NCBI RefSeq assembly: GCF_012939995.1
Contig: NZ_SPMZ01000028.1
Coordinates: 1-64,000, forward strand
Direction: 5' to 3'
DNA length: 64,000 bases
DNA from: Candidatus Competibacter phosphatis
Lineage (GTDB): Bacteria; Pseudomonadota; Gammaproteobacteria; Competibacterales; Competibacteraceae
Position numbers and translations under genes: made by a program. The notes below the pieces were generated by a model. That model saw only the letters and a list, made by a program, of their open reading frames with translations. It did not search any database and had not been told where the DNA came from. Below, one piece after another: positions 20,093-31,285 of the stretch (position 1 is its first letter; the number at the start of each line of letters is the position of its first letter).

Positions 20093-20413
20093 CTAGCCGA
20101 TGTTGCGAGCCGACGGCGGCGTCTGCAAGTCCGACTCGATCTTCGGACGGCTGCTGATGGGTTCGTTGGGGGTGCCCAGTCGTCGCAATCGTTCGGTGGC
20201 CTGCAATTGTTGTTGCTGGACCGAGGCGGCCAGCGAGCCCAGCGCCAGATGGGCGAAAGCGGCCAGCGACCGCGCCCGGGCGGCGGCGCCGTCGGCGAGG
20301 GCGTCGGTGATAGCCTCGTTCAACGCAGCGGCATAAGCCTCCAGGGCGTCAAGCAGCGCGTCGTGGCGCTGGGCCAGGGGAGTGAGACGATGCGCGGCGG
20401 GTGCGTCGGTCAT
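20093..20413 (-). CDS. Hypothetical small alpha-helical protein
   Basis: The 106-residue protein is Ala-rich and probably helical (LDALEAYAAALNEAITDALA), followed by a Gln-rich stretch (SVQQQQLQATERLRRLG) and a polar tail. No signal peptide or membrane segment. A GAGG ribosome site lies 8 bp before the ATG at 20413. It starts 27 bp after the histidine kinase stop, so co-transcription is likely. No family recognised. Confidence 0.55.
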   Translation of the reverse strand: MTDAPAAHRLTPLAQRHDALLDALEAYAAALNEAITDALADGAAARARSLAAFAHLALGSLAASVQQQQLQATERLRRLGTPNEPISSRPKIESDLQTPPSARNIG

Positions 20414-20440
20414 TTGGAGGTCCTCAAGCGATGCGTCATC

Positions 20441-22214
20441 CTATGGTTCCGTCGGGATTTCGCCATCACCCATCGCATCGCGCAGGCATTGCGTTAGCGC
20501 GTTCAGGGTATAGGGTTTTTGCAGAAACCCGAATAGTGGCTTGCCCGCGAACTGCGGGGCGATTTCGGCTTCGGTGTAGCCGCTTGAGATCGCCACCCGC
20601 ACCTTGGCGTCGATTCGCCGCAGTTCGTGCAGGGTTGCCTCGCCGTCCATCTGCGGCATGGTCAGATCGAGCAGGATCAGCGCGATCTCGTCGCGCCGCT
20701 TGCGGTAGATGTCCAGCGCCTCCTGTCCATCCGCGGCGACCAATACCTTGAACCCGATCCGCTCCAGCATGCGGGTCCCCAAGGTCCGAACCGATTCCTC
20801 ATCGTCCACCAACAGGATGGTGCCAGCACCTTTCCAGTTCCAGGTGCCGGCTTTCGGAGCGGCGCCCTGTTCGGCGGAAAATTTGCCTTCCGCCAAAGCG
20901 GGGAACAACACCTTGACCGTGGTACCCTTGCCTGGTTTGCTGTACACCTTGAGCGCGCCCTTATGGCCGCGCACAATGCCCAGCACGGCCGACAGGCCCA
21001 GGCCTCGGCCAGTGAATTTGGTGGTAAAAAACGGTTCGAAGATGCGCCGCTGAGTTTCCTGGTCCATGCCGGTGCCCGTATCCGAGACTTCGAACCAGAC
21101 ATACAGGCCTTCGGCCAGGTTTTCGTAGAGATAAGGCTCGCAAAGATATTCACGCGAGCACTGCATCAGGCCGGTCGAGATCGTGATGACCCCGCCGCGG
21201 TCGCCGATGGCTTCCGAGGCGTTGGTCACCAAATTCATGATGACTTGGCGGATCTGGCCGGGATCACCGTGCAACGGCGGCAGCGGTTCCTTCAGATTCA
21301 GGTTGAGCGTGGCTTTCTTCGAAATGGAGGACTGCAACAGGGAGAACATGTCCCCGACCAGATTGCCCAGCCGGATGTCGTCGATGACGAAACGGCCCTT
21401 GCCGGAATAAGCCAGAATCTGGCGGCAGAGTTCTGCGGCGCGCAGCGAGGTTTTCTCGATGGTCAGCAGGCTTTCGCCCGCCGGAGACAATGGCGGTAGG
21501 TCGTCCAGCGCCAGGCTGGTGTTACCCAGGATAATGGTCAGGAGATTGTTGAAGTCGTGGGCGATACCGCCGGCTAGCACACCCAGGCTTTCCAGTTTCT
21601 GGGTCTGCTGCATCTGTCGTTCCAGTTGCAGGCGTCTTTCCTCGGCCCGCTTGCGCTCGCTGATGTCGGTGATCGTCAACAGCAGTAGGGGTTGGTTATC
21701 GCGCTGCGGACGTCCCATGGGCGTGGCGATGATCGTTCCTTCCATGTGTGCGTGAAACGCCGCATCTGGACCACTCGGGATCAACGCTTCCAGGTTTTTG
21801 CCGATCGGATTCTTGAAAAAATGCCCGATAGCGCGAGAGAAACACGCTGCGGTCGTCACCCTCCAGGCAATCCGCAAACGGGCTGCCCAGCAATTGATTC
21901 CGGTTGCGGCCCACCATCCGGCAGAACGTTTCGTTGGCTTCGTGAATCAATCCGACATCGTCCAGCGCCAGATAGCCGATCGGTGCTTGGTGAAACAGAA
22001 TGGAGAACTGATTGCGGGATTGCTCCAATTCCGTCATCAGGCGGCGCAGTTCTTCGTTCTGCAATTCCAGCTCGATCTGGTGGACTTGCAATTCGTGAAC
22101 CAGCTTGCGGATTTGCTCGATGGAGAGATCCGATATTTCCGCTTGGTGTTCCGCAACGCTGGCTTCGGCTTTTTCCCTAAGATGCTTCATGCCCTCCTGG
22201 TTATGTTGCGTCAT
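20441..22214 (-). CDS. PAS histidine kinase with C-terminal receiver, frameshifted
   Basis: Two frames join at an A6 run (21816-21821). Removing one A restores RYRAFFKNPIGKNLEALIPSG and a protein of about 590 residues. The N-terminus is a coiled coil (VHQIELELQNEELRRLMTEL), then a PAS domain (HQAPIGYLALDDVGLIHEAN) with PAC, and a kinase core of the GGIAHDFNNLLT type. The ATPase boxes are NLVTNASEAI, DTGTGMD and GRGLGLSAV. The receiver has VDDEES, LLDLTMPQMDG and FLQKPY. It is a soluble hybrid kinase with no membrane helix. It follows the CheB-CheR-PAS gene by 79 bp and may share its sensory input. The indel is probably a sequencing error. Confidence 0.85.
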
Positions 22215-22293
22215 GTGGCCCTTCTCCGTTGAATCGTGACAGGCGGGCCCGGCACGTTGCGGTGCGTTGGACCATTCAGCGCCTGTGGCTTTT

Positions 22294-25200
22294 TTATTGT
22301 CGCGGTTGTTCGCCCGTTGCGGTGGCGCCCGTGCATTCGTGAATCACAATGACGCGCATCGGCCCGTCGCCGGGCAAACCGGTGGCACGCCTGACCAGCG
22401 TGCATTGTTCCGACCATGCCCGACAGGACGAGTCGTGCTGGATGAAGCGCGGGCGCGTTCCAGCGAGCACGGCACGGATTCCCACGGCAAAGTCGGACGC
22501 TTTCTCGGTGGCGGCATCTTGCGGGCACTCGCAGGCTTGCAGGTAGTTGCTCCCCTCCAGTAGGCCGGCCAATGGCCCCGAACTCGCGCGGGCAAGATCG
22601 CGCCAAGCTTTGTTCACTATTAGGATAGTCCCGTTTTCGTCAAGGATGGCGACGCAAGCCGAGACGGCGTCCAACGCCGCTCGCGCGAAGCGTTCCGATT
22701 CGCGCAATTCGTCTTGAATGCGCTTCAGCTCGCGCTTTGCCTCCAACCTGGCGGTGATGTCGTTGAAGGTGGCATAAACCTGCGTGGGCTTGGATGTGCC
22801 CGGTTCGAACAGAGGAATGGCGTTGACCCGGAGCCAGCGGGTATGTTCGAGCGCGGCATTGTGTACGCCCATCACGGTGGCCGTCACCGGCTGGCCCGTC
22901 CGCAGGGCGATCATGGACGGATGTTGGTCGGGAGGTAAAACCGTACCGTCCTCGCGGAGCGCTTGCCACTGGGGATCGGCGGAGGTCCACCCCGAGATCC
23001 GGTCGGCCGGTAGGCCGAGAATACGCTCGGCGGCCGGGTTGACCGAAACGATTTCGCCACGCTCGTTCTGATATACCACCCCTTCCGCCATGGTGTTGAA
23101 CAGTTGCCGGAAACGCTCCTCACTGGCCTGCGCGCGCGCCACCGCCTTGCGGTGCGTGGAGAGATCCAGCACGGTGAAGATCGCGCCCTCTTCCGAGTTG
23201 TCCGGATTCAGCGCCGAGGCGTTGAGCAGGATCGGCAGGGGCGTGCCGTCCTTACGCTGCCAGCAGGTTTCCACCGTCCCCACTCCGTGCAGCCGGATCT
23301 GTTCGTATAGATCCTTGCCGACGCGCTCGAATTCCTGGAGTGAGGAATACATCAGACGCGCGCTCTGACCGACCAACTCGGCACGGGAGTATCCGAACAA
23401 TTGGCATAGCTGGTCGTTGAGTTCCAGGAATATCCGGTTGGCGACTCGACCGATTCCCACCGGCGTGGCCCGGTAGAGGCTGGATAGCCGAGTTTCGCGC
23501 TCGTTCAGCGCATCGCGGGTGGTCTTCAGCAGGTTGATGTCGATGAAGGCCAGCACCACCCCGGCGATGGTGCGCACCCCGACATAATAGGGTAGCACCC
23601 GCATCAGAAACCAAGCGCCATCCTCGGTGCGGACTTCCCGTTCCTGCTCGACGGCGGTTTCGGCCACTTCCTTGATGACCCCGAACAAGTCGATATCCAG
23701 ATTGTGCAGCAGATGATTGATCGGGCGGCCGATGTCACCGTCCAGAATCTTGAAGATGCGTCGGATCGCGGGCGTGAACCGGCGAATGGCCAGGTTTTCA
23801 TCAAGGAACAGGGTCGCGATCCGGGTGCTAGCCATCAGGTTGTCCAGATCGTTGGTCAGCTCAGTCAATTCGATGATCTTGCTCTGGTGCTCGGCGTTGA
23901 CCGTATGTAGTTCCTCGTTGACCGATTGCAATTCCTCGTTGGTGCTTTGCAATTCCTCGTTACTGGCCAGCAATTCCTCGTTGGTGGCTTGCAGTTCCTC
24001 GTTGGCCGTTTCCAACTCCTCGATGGTGGCTTGCAGGTTTTCCCGGGTGAATTGCAGCTCCTGCTCCAGGTCGTGGAGGCGTTGTTCAACTTCCAGACCG
24101 AGGTCGTATACCTGCGCCTCGTTGCCGCTGCTCCTGTCTTCGAGCCGTGCGGCTAGATCTTCGATGAAGATCGCCGCCAGCAGCTCCTGCCCGCGTTTCC
24201 CCGGTAGTGGGCGGATGCGAATCTGTACCGTTTTGGTTTCATCGCGCCATTTGGTGCGGATGCTGGTGTATTTCAGCTCCTCGCCGGACTTGAACACTTT
24301 TTGCAAGCCGGTGGCCAGCGGGATGGCGAGATCCTTGGAGGCAATCTTGGTGATGTCGTTGATCAGTTTGCCGGAGGGCAAGCGGAGGTAACCTTCCGGG
24401 TCGCCGAAGATGTGCAGTACTTCCAGTTGCTCGTTGACTATCACCACCAGTGGCAGGTAATCGCCGACCAGCGCCTGCAGGAAGCGGCTGAGCAGGCGCT
24501 CTTCCTCCTGAGCACGGGACAGGCGGCCACTGCCGGCCGCTGGTTGGCCACGGTCCTGTGTAAATCGAGGTTCCTGGAAAAGGGTAAAATTCGGTTTTTC
24601 GGCATTTGGGCGGCGTTTGCCCTTGGAGGCGTAAATTTTGTATTTCTGGTGCAGGGAATCGAATAGGTCGGCCATTTCGCCGGTCGTTTCGCTGGTACCC
24701 AGCAGCAGAACGCCCTGCGGATTGAGCGAGAAGTTCATCATCTCCATCGCCTTGCGCTGCAATACCGGCTGCAGGTAGATCAGCAGGTTGCGGCAACTGA
24801 CCAGTTCGATGTTGGTGAACGGCGGGTCCTTGATCAGATTGTGCTGCGCGAACACCACCATTTCGCGGATGGAGCGGTCGATCTGATAGCGGTCTTCCTT
24901 GTAGTGAAAATACTTGGTCATGAGCTTCGGCGGCAGGTCGGCGACGATACCATCCGAATAAATGCCGCTGCTGGCGCGCAGGATGGCGTCGCGGTCGATG
25001 TCGGTGGCAAAGATTTTGACCTCCAATCGTTTCCCCATTTGTTCCAACACTTCGCGGCTCAACATGGCCAGCGAATAGGCTTCCTCGCCAGTGGAACAAC
25101 CGGCCACCCAGAAGCGTGCCTCCTGATTGTTCGCCCGCTCGAACAAGCGCGGCAAATGCTGCGTTTCCAGTTCGTCGAACACCTCGCGGTCGCGAAAAAA

Positions 25201-26056
25201 AGCTGGTGACTCCGATCAGCAGTTCGCGGTAGAGCGTGTTCACTTCGCTCGGATTGGCTTCCATGTAGCGCACGTAATCCCGCAGATCTTGGAGTTGGTA
25301 GATTGCGATGCGCCGTTCGATGCGTCGGGCCACGGTGCTGGGTTTGTAATAGGTGAAATCCACTCGCGTGCGCTCGCGCAGCAGGGCGAAGATGCGCATC
25401 AGATTATCTTCGTCCGTCAACAGCACGGGTGGGCGATCGGTCTTGGCGGCGTAGGGGTGGCGGGCGAAGGACAGCAGCTTTTCCGGCATTTCGTCCGGGG
25501 GCAGGATGCAGTCGGTCAGTCCGGTGGAGATGGCCGACCGCGGCATGCCGTCGAAGCGGGCGGATTCCTCGCTTTGCACCATCACCATCCCGCCGGCTTC
25601 CTTGATCGCCCGGATGCCGCGCACCCCGTCGCTGCCGGTACCCGAGAGGATGATGCCGATCGCCTTGTCGGCCTGATCGTCGGCCAGCGAGCGCAGGAAT
25701 ACGTCGATGGGTAGATTCAGCCCGCGCGAGCGATCCGATTCGCTCAGCAGCAGCTTGCCGTGGAAGATGGATAGATTTTTCTTGGGCGGGATCAGATAAA
25801 CCGAGTTGGCCTCGACCCGCATGCCTTCCTCGGCCCGTTGCACCGGCATGGCGGTGCGCTTGGAGAGCAGTTCGACCATCATGCTCTTGTAGTCGGGCGA
25901 GAGGTGCTGGATGACAATGAAGGCCATCCCGCTGTCGGCCGCCATGTGCGAGAAAAACGCCTCCAGCGCCTCCAGGCCGCCGGCCGAGGCGCCAACCCCG
26001 ACATAGTAGATCGGGTTGGAGGAGGTGGTGCCGTGCTGGAAGGAAGACTCTTGCAT
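22294..26056 (-). CDS. CheB-CheR-PAS hybrid (methylesterase/methyltransferase fusion), frameshifted
   Basis: The frame breaks in an A7 run (25195-25201). With six [19 protein letters not shown] reads through and the protein is about 1253 residues. The CheB domain carries the Ser, His and Asp triad ([27 protein letters not shown]). CheR follows with an SAM pocket ([17 protein letters not shown]) and [12 protein letters not shown]. Next comes a heptad-repeat coiled coil (NEELQ units) and then at least three PAS domains with PAC motifs. The protein ends after the last PAS with no kinase domain. The kinase genes on either side are likely outputs. No CheA, CheW or chemoreceptor is nearby, so this is not a flagellar chemotaxis cluster. 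Confidence 0.88.
23911..24036. repeat. 21-bp tandem repeat encoding coiled-coil heptads
   Basis: The 9-mer TTCCTCGTT recurs exactly every 21 bp at 23911, 23932, 23953, 23974 and 23995, with a degenerate sixth unit at 24016. On the coding (minus) strand each unit encodes a heptad containing NEEL. It forms the linker between the CheR and PAS parts of the hybrid protein. This linker is common in CheB-CheR-PAS proteins, but the near-perfect period makes copy number potentially variable. Confidence 0.85.
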
Positions 26057-26137
26057 GGATTCGGCCCTAACGGGTCAATGGATGATGCTGGATTGGGATA
26101 TGGATGCGCGGCCGTGGCGGCGTGGTGGCACGCCTCT

Positions 26138-26509
26138 TCAGCCTTCGCCCAGCACTTCGCGCAGTTTGGCCAACCGGATCGGCTTGGTCAGGGTGATCAC
26201 CGAACGCAAGCCCTTGAATTCCGCCAGCAGGCGGGCGTCCTTGGCGTAGTCGGGGCTGTAGCCGGTGATGATGATCAGACTGGCCTCGTAGTTTTGCTCC
26301 ACCAGCCACAACACCAGTTCGTTGCCGTCCATTTCCGGCATCACCATGTCCATGACGATCAGGGTGGGGTGCAGTTCGAAATACGCTTGTTGGAAAGCGC
26401 GGCCGTCGGTGACGACCCGTACTTGATAACCGAGATCGGAAGCCACCTTGCTGACGAGTTCGCCGAATTCCGGTTCGTCGTCGACCACTAGAAGCCGTTT
26501 TTCACTCAT
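26138..26509 (-). CDS. Single-domain response regulator
   Basis: The 123-residue stand-alone receiver has the acidic pair VVDDEPE, phosphoacceptor VMDMVMPEMDG, Thr in IIITGYS and Lys in LTKPI. No output domain, so it works as a CheY/Spo0F-like shuttle or a phosphate sink. It lies between the PatZ-like and CheB-CheR-PAS genes on the same strand (23 bp and 81 bp gaps). A likely partner is the nearby PAS histidine kinase. Confidence 0.9.
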   Translation of the reverse strand: MSEKRLLVVDDEPEFGELVSKVASDLGYQVRVVTDGRAFQQAYFELHPTLIVMDMVMPEMDGNELVLWLVEQNYEASLIIITGYSPDYAKDARLLAEFKGLRSVITLTKPIRLAKLREVLGEG

Positions 26510-26532
26510 TTCGTTCTTTTTCGCTCATGAAA

Positions 26533-29179
26533 TTATCCCGCGGACGAGCCGATACAGTGCAGTTTCAGAATAACATGCTTTACGCTGGGATCATCGTGAT
26601 CGGTATGGATGGCGAAACCCAGCGCGCGATCCAATTGCAGCATGGGTTTGTTTTCCTGCAATACTTCCCCCGTAGATTTCGCCGATGCCGCGCCGGCGCG
26701 CATAATCGATGATGCGCCGCATCAGCAGATTGCCCAGACCCAGTCGCATCATCGCTCGATCGACGATGATCGAATATTCCGCCCGCTCGCCGTTCGGGTC
26801 GGCGCTGAGGTTGACGATCCCGTAAATCTCCGCCTTGCCGGGCAGTCCGGGGCCGACCGCCACCAATGCCATCTCCCGATGGTAGTCGATTTGGGTCAGC
26901 GCCGCCGCCATCTGATGCGACAACTCGCGGATCGGCTGGAAGAAGCGCAAGCGCAGGTCTTCGGGCGAGGCGCGCGATACCAGCGCTTGCAACGACGGTT
27001 CGTCCTCCGGCAGCACTGGGCGCAGCAGCAGTTCCTTTTCGTCGTTCGGCGAGAGCGTTTCCTCAAGCTCCTTCGGATAGGGGCGAATCGCCAGACGGTG
27101 GGCCGGCGCCTTGGGGGCGAGCTGCACTCGGGCGTCCAGCGCCACCACGCCCCGGGCGTTGAGCCGCAACGGGTTGATATCCAGTTCGACCAGTTCACCC
27201 AGGTCGATCACCATCTGCGAGACTTTGACCAGGGTCAGCGCCACGGCGTTAAGGTCGGCGCGGCGCAGCAAGCTGTAGCGCAGACGCTGATAGAGGCGGG
27301 TCTGCGCCATGATCTCGCGCGCCAGGTGCATGTTGAGCGGCGGCAGGCCATAGGCCATGTCGTTGATGATCTCGGCTTCCGTCCCGCCTTGGCCAAAGCA
27401 GATTACCGGTCCAAATCGCTCGCCGGAGCGCACGCCCAGAGCGATTTCGTAGGCACCCTCCCGAGGGATGATGGGCTGGAGCGCAAAACCGTCGAATTTG
27501 GCCGCCGGGGCCACGGCGTGCAGTTGCGCGAGCATGGCGGCGGCGGCTTGGCCGACCGCCTCGGGAGTGTTCAGATAACGCACGACTCCGCCGATCTGCG
27601 ATTTCGCGCCGATGTCCGGCGACATGATCTTCAGGGCCACGGGCTGGCTCAGATCGGCGGCGGCGGCGGCGGCGGCGGCCGGCGAATCGGCGAACCGGGT
27701 TTCCGCGACCGGAATGCAGTAGGCGGCCAGCAGTTGCATGGCCTCGTACTCGTTAAGGTAGCGACGGCCGCTGGCCAACGAATCGGCGATCAGGGCTCGC
27801 GCCGCGGCGACGTCGGCGGTGAACTCCTCCGGCAGCGAAGGTGGGGTTTCCATCAGCAGCGATTGATTACGCTTGTATTGCACGATCCGCATGAAGGCTC
27901 GCACCGCGCCGCTGGCGGTTTCGTAGGTCGGGACCTGTCGTTCCAGCAGATGTCGCCGCGCTTCCTGCCCGGTGATTGGGCCGGGAAAGCTGGCGATGAC
28001 ACAACAGCGCTGATTAGGTAGGCGCTGGATCAGCGCGTCGGCCACCGCCGTGGCGTCGCTGAGCGCGCTGGGTGTCTTGATGACCAGCACGCCATCCACT
28101 CCTGGGTCCGCCAGCAGGAGATCCAAGGCTTGCTGATAGGCTTTGACATCGGCCTGATCGCCGAGATCGACTGGGTTGGGCGGGGCATTGGGTTCGATCA
28201 GCTTTTCCAAGCCCTGCTGGGTGGCCTCGGAAAATTGTGCCAGTCGCCCGCCGAAGTGATAGAGCGTATCGGTGGCCAGCAGGCTCATGCTGGAACTGTT
28301 GCCGAGGATGGCCAGACGGTCGTTGTGCAGCAACTTGGCCGCTTTCAGCACCTCGACCATCTGCAGCAACTCGTCGTTGTCTTCCACCCGCAGCAGACCG
28401 GCGCGGCGAAAAGCGGCGTCGTACACGGCGTCGTCGGGCTCCTCGGGATGGCGGCGCGGTTTCAGCACGATGACGGGTTTGACGCGTGCCGCGTGCCGTG
28501 CCGCCGACATGAACTTGCGAGCATCGCCGATGTTTTCCAGGTACAGCAGGATCGCTCGGGTCCGATAATCCCCGGCCAAATAGTCGAGGATGTCGGCCAG
28601 GTCCACATCGAGGCTGTCGCCCAAGTGGATGAGATGGCTGAATCCGAAACCGTAGTGATTGCCGATGTCGAGCGCGGTTTGCGCGATGGTGCCGGACTCG
28701 GTGACAAAGGCGATCTGGCCAGGCAACAACGATTGGCGGTTCAGACTGACGTTGAGATTGGACAGCGGCACGCTGAACCCTTGGGAAGCGGGTCCCAGCA
28801 CGCGCAGTAGATAAGGTTCGGCGGCGTCCAGAATCGCCTGGAACAGCGTTTCGCGTTCGGTTTGCGGGATGCCGCGGGTTTCGCTGATGAGCACCGCCGC
28901 CCGTGCGCCGCGTTCGCCCAACTGCTGGATCAGCACCGGCACTTCCTTGAGTGGCCGGGCGATGATGGCCAACGCTGGAGCCAGGGGCAGACTGGCGATA
29001 TCGCGATAGGCGAGGGCGCCCGCCAATGCCCAGCGTTTGGTGTCCACCGGCATGATCGGCCCAGTGAAACCGCCGTTCATCAAGTTACGGATGATGATGG
29101 CTTCGCTGTCGCCGTTGCCACCGCAAATCAAGGCGATCGTGTCTGGTTTGAACAGGTAATCAAGGTTTCGGATAGTCAT
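26533..29179 (-). CDS. PatZ-like protein acetyltransferase (ADP-forming acyl-CoA synthetase fold plus GNAT), frameshifted near the end
   Basis: The N-terminal 700 residues are an acyl-CoA synthetase (NDP-forming) fold: CoA-binding domain (LFKPDTIALICGG), succinyl-CoA ligase-like flavodoxin domain, and ATP-grasp (GGRRYLNEYEAMQLLAAY-like start, SQPVALKIMSPDI). A C-terminal GNAT domain follows (YSIIVDRAMMRLGLGNLLM). Near the end a C5 run (26667-26671) puts the frame into an early stop at 26591. With four C it reads EVLQENKPMLQLDRALGF and ends at TAA 26533, giving about 881 residues, close to E. coli PatZ (886). The family acetylates lysines, for example on acetyl-CoA synthetase. The indel is probably a sequencing error. 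Confidence 0.85.
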
Positions 29180-29281
29180 GACGACAGGGTTCGAGCAGGT
29201 GCGGAGACCGGTTCGGTTTTCGGCGAGCCGGCGGGTTTCGTAAATGAAAGGTGGGTATCGTAGGCGGGGGCGGATGATCGA

Positions 29282-29824
29282 TCAAGCAGCGGAAGATCCC
29301 AATTGGAGGGCGAAACCGTCGGGGTGATGGAAATCCGGTGGACCTGATGGATGGCGAAGCGCCCAGTACGACAAGCCGCCGTCCCGTGCTTCGACGACGG
29401 TGGCCACGGCGAGCCGCCGCGCCGCGCCCGCCGGCAGCCCGTCGAGATGCACGATCGCTTGCAGCTCGAATCGATCTGGATGGATCCACGAGTTTATCCT
29501 CGGCGACGGATTCGCGACGGCGGGGTTCATCCCCGCGCGGTAGCCGGTAAACCGATAGCATGCCCAGGCGGTCGAGGGGGAAAAATTAAATTCGTAATAG
29601 CCCGGTTGACCGTCCACCGCGAGGAATGCTTCGCAGCAGGTATGGCGCCAGAGCCCATCGGTGCGATGGGGCTCGCTAGGGGCAGGAAGTAGCAGGCCGC
29701 TCGGATCGCCCTCGATCCGGTAATCCAGCACAAGCCGTGCCCCGCGCCGCCGGACCCGCGCCTCCACGCGCCAAAGGGACGGATGCGGCGTGGTGGGATG
29801 AGGAGTCAACAGGATGAAGGACAT
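29282..29824 (-). CDS. DOMON-like domain protein
   Basis: The 180-residue protein shows a beta-rich domain: LVLDYRIEGD, LPAPSEPHRTDGLWRHTCCE, FLAVDGQPGYYEFNFSPSTA and WALRHPSGPPDFHHPDGF. This pattern matches the bacterial DOMON-like family, thought to bind heme or sugars; the function is unproven. No signal peptide. The ATG at 29824 is chosen; a GTG at 29842 adds six residues, and neither has a clear ribosome site. It lies 102 bp upstream of the PatZ-like gene on the same strand. Confidence 0.65.
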   Translation of the reverse strand: MSFILLTPHPTTPHPSLWRVEARVRRRGARLVLDYRIEGDPSGLLLPAPSEPHRTDGLWRHTCCEAFLAVDGQPGYYEFNFSPSTAWACYRFTGYRAGMNPAVANPSPRINSWIHPDRFELQAIVHLDGLPAGAARRLAVATVVEARDGGLSYWALRHPSGPPDFHHPDGFALQLGSSAA

Positions 29825-29957
29825 TTCGTTCGCTGTCACCACGGTTCACACTCGATGCGGTGGTGACGCCCCTGGATGATTTGGGTGGTGTCGCATTGGC
29901 GGAGAAATGCTCCAGTTCGGTAAACCACGCGCCCATGCGCGAGATCGCCCGCTGGTG

Positions 29958-31196
29958 TCATTTCCCCACCGGCAGAATGCGCAGCAGCGCCCCATCGTCC
30001 TCATCGGTCAGCACGTACAGGTAGCCGTCCGGTCCTTGCCGCACGTCCCGCACCCGCTGGCCGATGGTCAGTTTCTCCTCGCCGACGACCCGAGTACCAT
30101 TCAGTTTGAGATGGCGGATCTGGCGGAACTTGAGCGCGCCGCTGAACAGGTCGCCCTTCCAGCCTGGATAGACCTCGCCGGTGTAGAACGTCAGTCCACT
30201 GGGCGCCTTGGATGGGGTCCAAACCAGAATGGGATCGGTGATACCGGGGCGACTGGTTTCATCCGAGATCTTCGGACCCCAGTATTCGATGCTGTAAGTC
30301 ACCACCGGCCAGCCGTAGTTGTGACCGCCCTCGATGACATTCAGCTCGTCGCCACCGCGCGAACCATGCTCGTTGGCCCAGATGCGTCCGCTGACCGGAT
30401 CGCGGGTCATGCCCTGGATGTTGCGATGGCCAAGAGTCCAGATTTCCGGCTTTGCGCCCGGCTGACCGACGAACGGATTGTCCGGCGCGGGTGTGCCGTC
30501 GTCTTTCAACCGCAACACCTTGCCGAAATGCGTACCCGGATTCTGAGCTTGGTTACGGATGTTCTCGCCATTGAAGCTGAGCGGCGGATTGCCGCCGTCG
30601 CTGACGTTCAAGAGTAGAGTTTTGTCCGGTAGCCAGACGATGCGGGAACCGAAGTGCTGACCACCGGACTTCGGGTCGGCGTTCCTAAAGATCACCTCGG
30701 TATCGCGTAGCGCGTGGCCGTCGAAGCGTCCGCGCGCCAGCGCCGTGCGATTCGCTTCCGGGGTGCCGGTGACGAAGGACAGATAGACGAGGTGGTTGTC
30801 GGCGAAATCCGGATGCAGTGCGACATCCAGCAATCCGCCTTGGCCAAAAGCCAACACCGGCGGCAGGCCGACTATGGGTTCCGGGTCAAGCTTGCCATCG
30901 CGGATCAGGCGCAGGCGACCGGCGCGCTCGGTCACCAGCGCCGACCCGTCCGGCAACCAAGCGATGGACCAGGGATGATCCAGACCCCCGACCACCACTT
31001 CCGCGCGCCAACCCGTGGCCTCCGGGACATCCCCGCTGATCGGCGCCGGTCCGGTCCGGGCCGTGCAACTCACGGTCATCATGGCCAACAGCCCACAGAA
31101 GAAGAGACGCGCGCGCCATTTCCGCGCCGTAAAATTGGCAAGCGCGCTCGATCGACAAAACGGAAGGTGGCGGAACATGATGAAAGGGTTTTTCAT
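29958..31196 (-). CDS. PQQ-dependent sugar dehydrogenase-like lipoprotein (YliI/Asd type)
   Basis: A lipoprotein signal (LFFCGLLAMMTVSC) precedes a six-bladed propeller: LDHPWSIAWLPDGSALVTER, GQGGLLDVALHPDF, GGQHFGSRIVWLPDKTLLLN, LGHRNIQGM, NEHGSRGGDELNVIEGGHNY and RDVRQGPDGYLYVLTDEDDG. These motifs define the soluble aldose dehydrogenase (YliI) family, which oxidises sugars with PQQ in the periplasm. Starts at 31220, 31196 and 31178 are all possible; none has a strong ribosome site. The open frame extends back into the GalT-like gene, but that part is not coding. It follows that gene on the same strand. Confidence 0.85.
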   Translation of the reverse strand: MKNPFIMFRHLPFCRSSALANFTARKWRARLFFCGLLAMMTVSCTARTGPAPISGDVPEATGWRAEVVVGGLDHPWSIAWLPDGSALVTERAGRLRLIRDGKLDPEPIVGLPPVLAFGQGGLLDVALHPDFADNHLVYLSFVTGTPEANRTALARGRFDGHALRDTEVIFRNADPKSGGQHFGSRIVWLPDKTLLLNVSDGGNPPLSFNGENIRNQAQNPGTHFGKVLRLKDDGTPAPDNPFVGQPGAKPEIWTLGHRNIQGMTRDPVSGRIWANEHGSRGGDELNVIEGGHNYGWPVVTYSIEYWGPKISDETSRPGITDPILVWTPSKAPSGLTFYTGEVYPGWKGDLFSGALKFRQIRHLKLNGTRVVGEEKLTIGQRVRDVRQGPDGYLYVLTDEDDGALLRILPVGK

Positions 31197-31285
31197 GAGG
31201 GTGATTTCGCAAATGCTCATGGGACCAAGCCGAGGCGAATAGACTTCAGTGTGGACGACACCTGGAATCCATTCGACCGATACGG

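Noticed and set aside
21816-25201. Phase variation at the A6 and A7 runs of the kinase and CheB-CheR-PAS genes
   Set aside because: Both are short runs inside cytosolic signalling genes; homopolymer sequencing error is simpler given the similar indels elsewhere.
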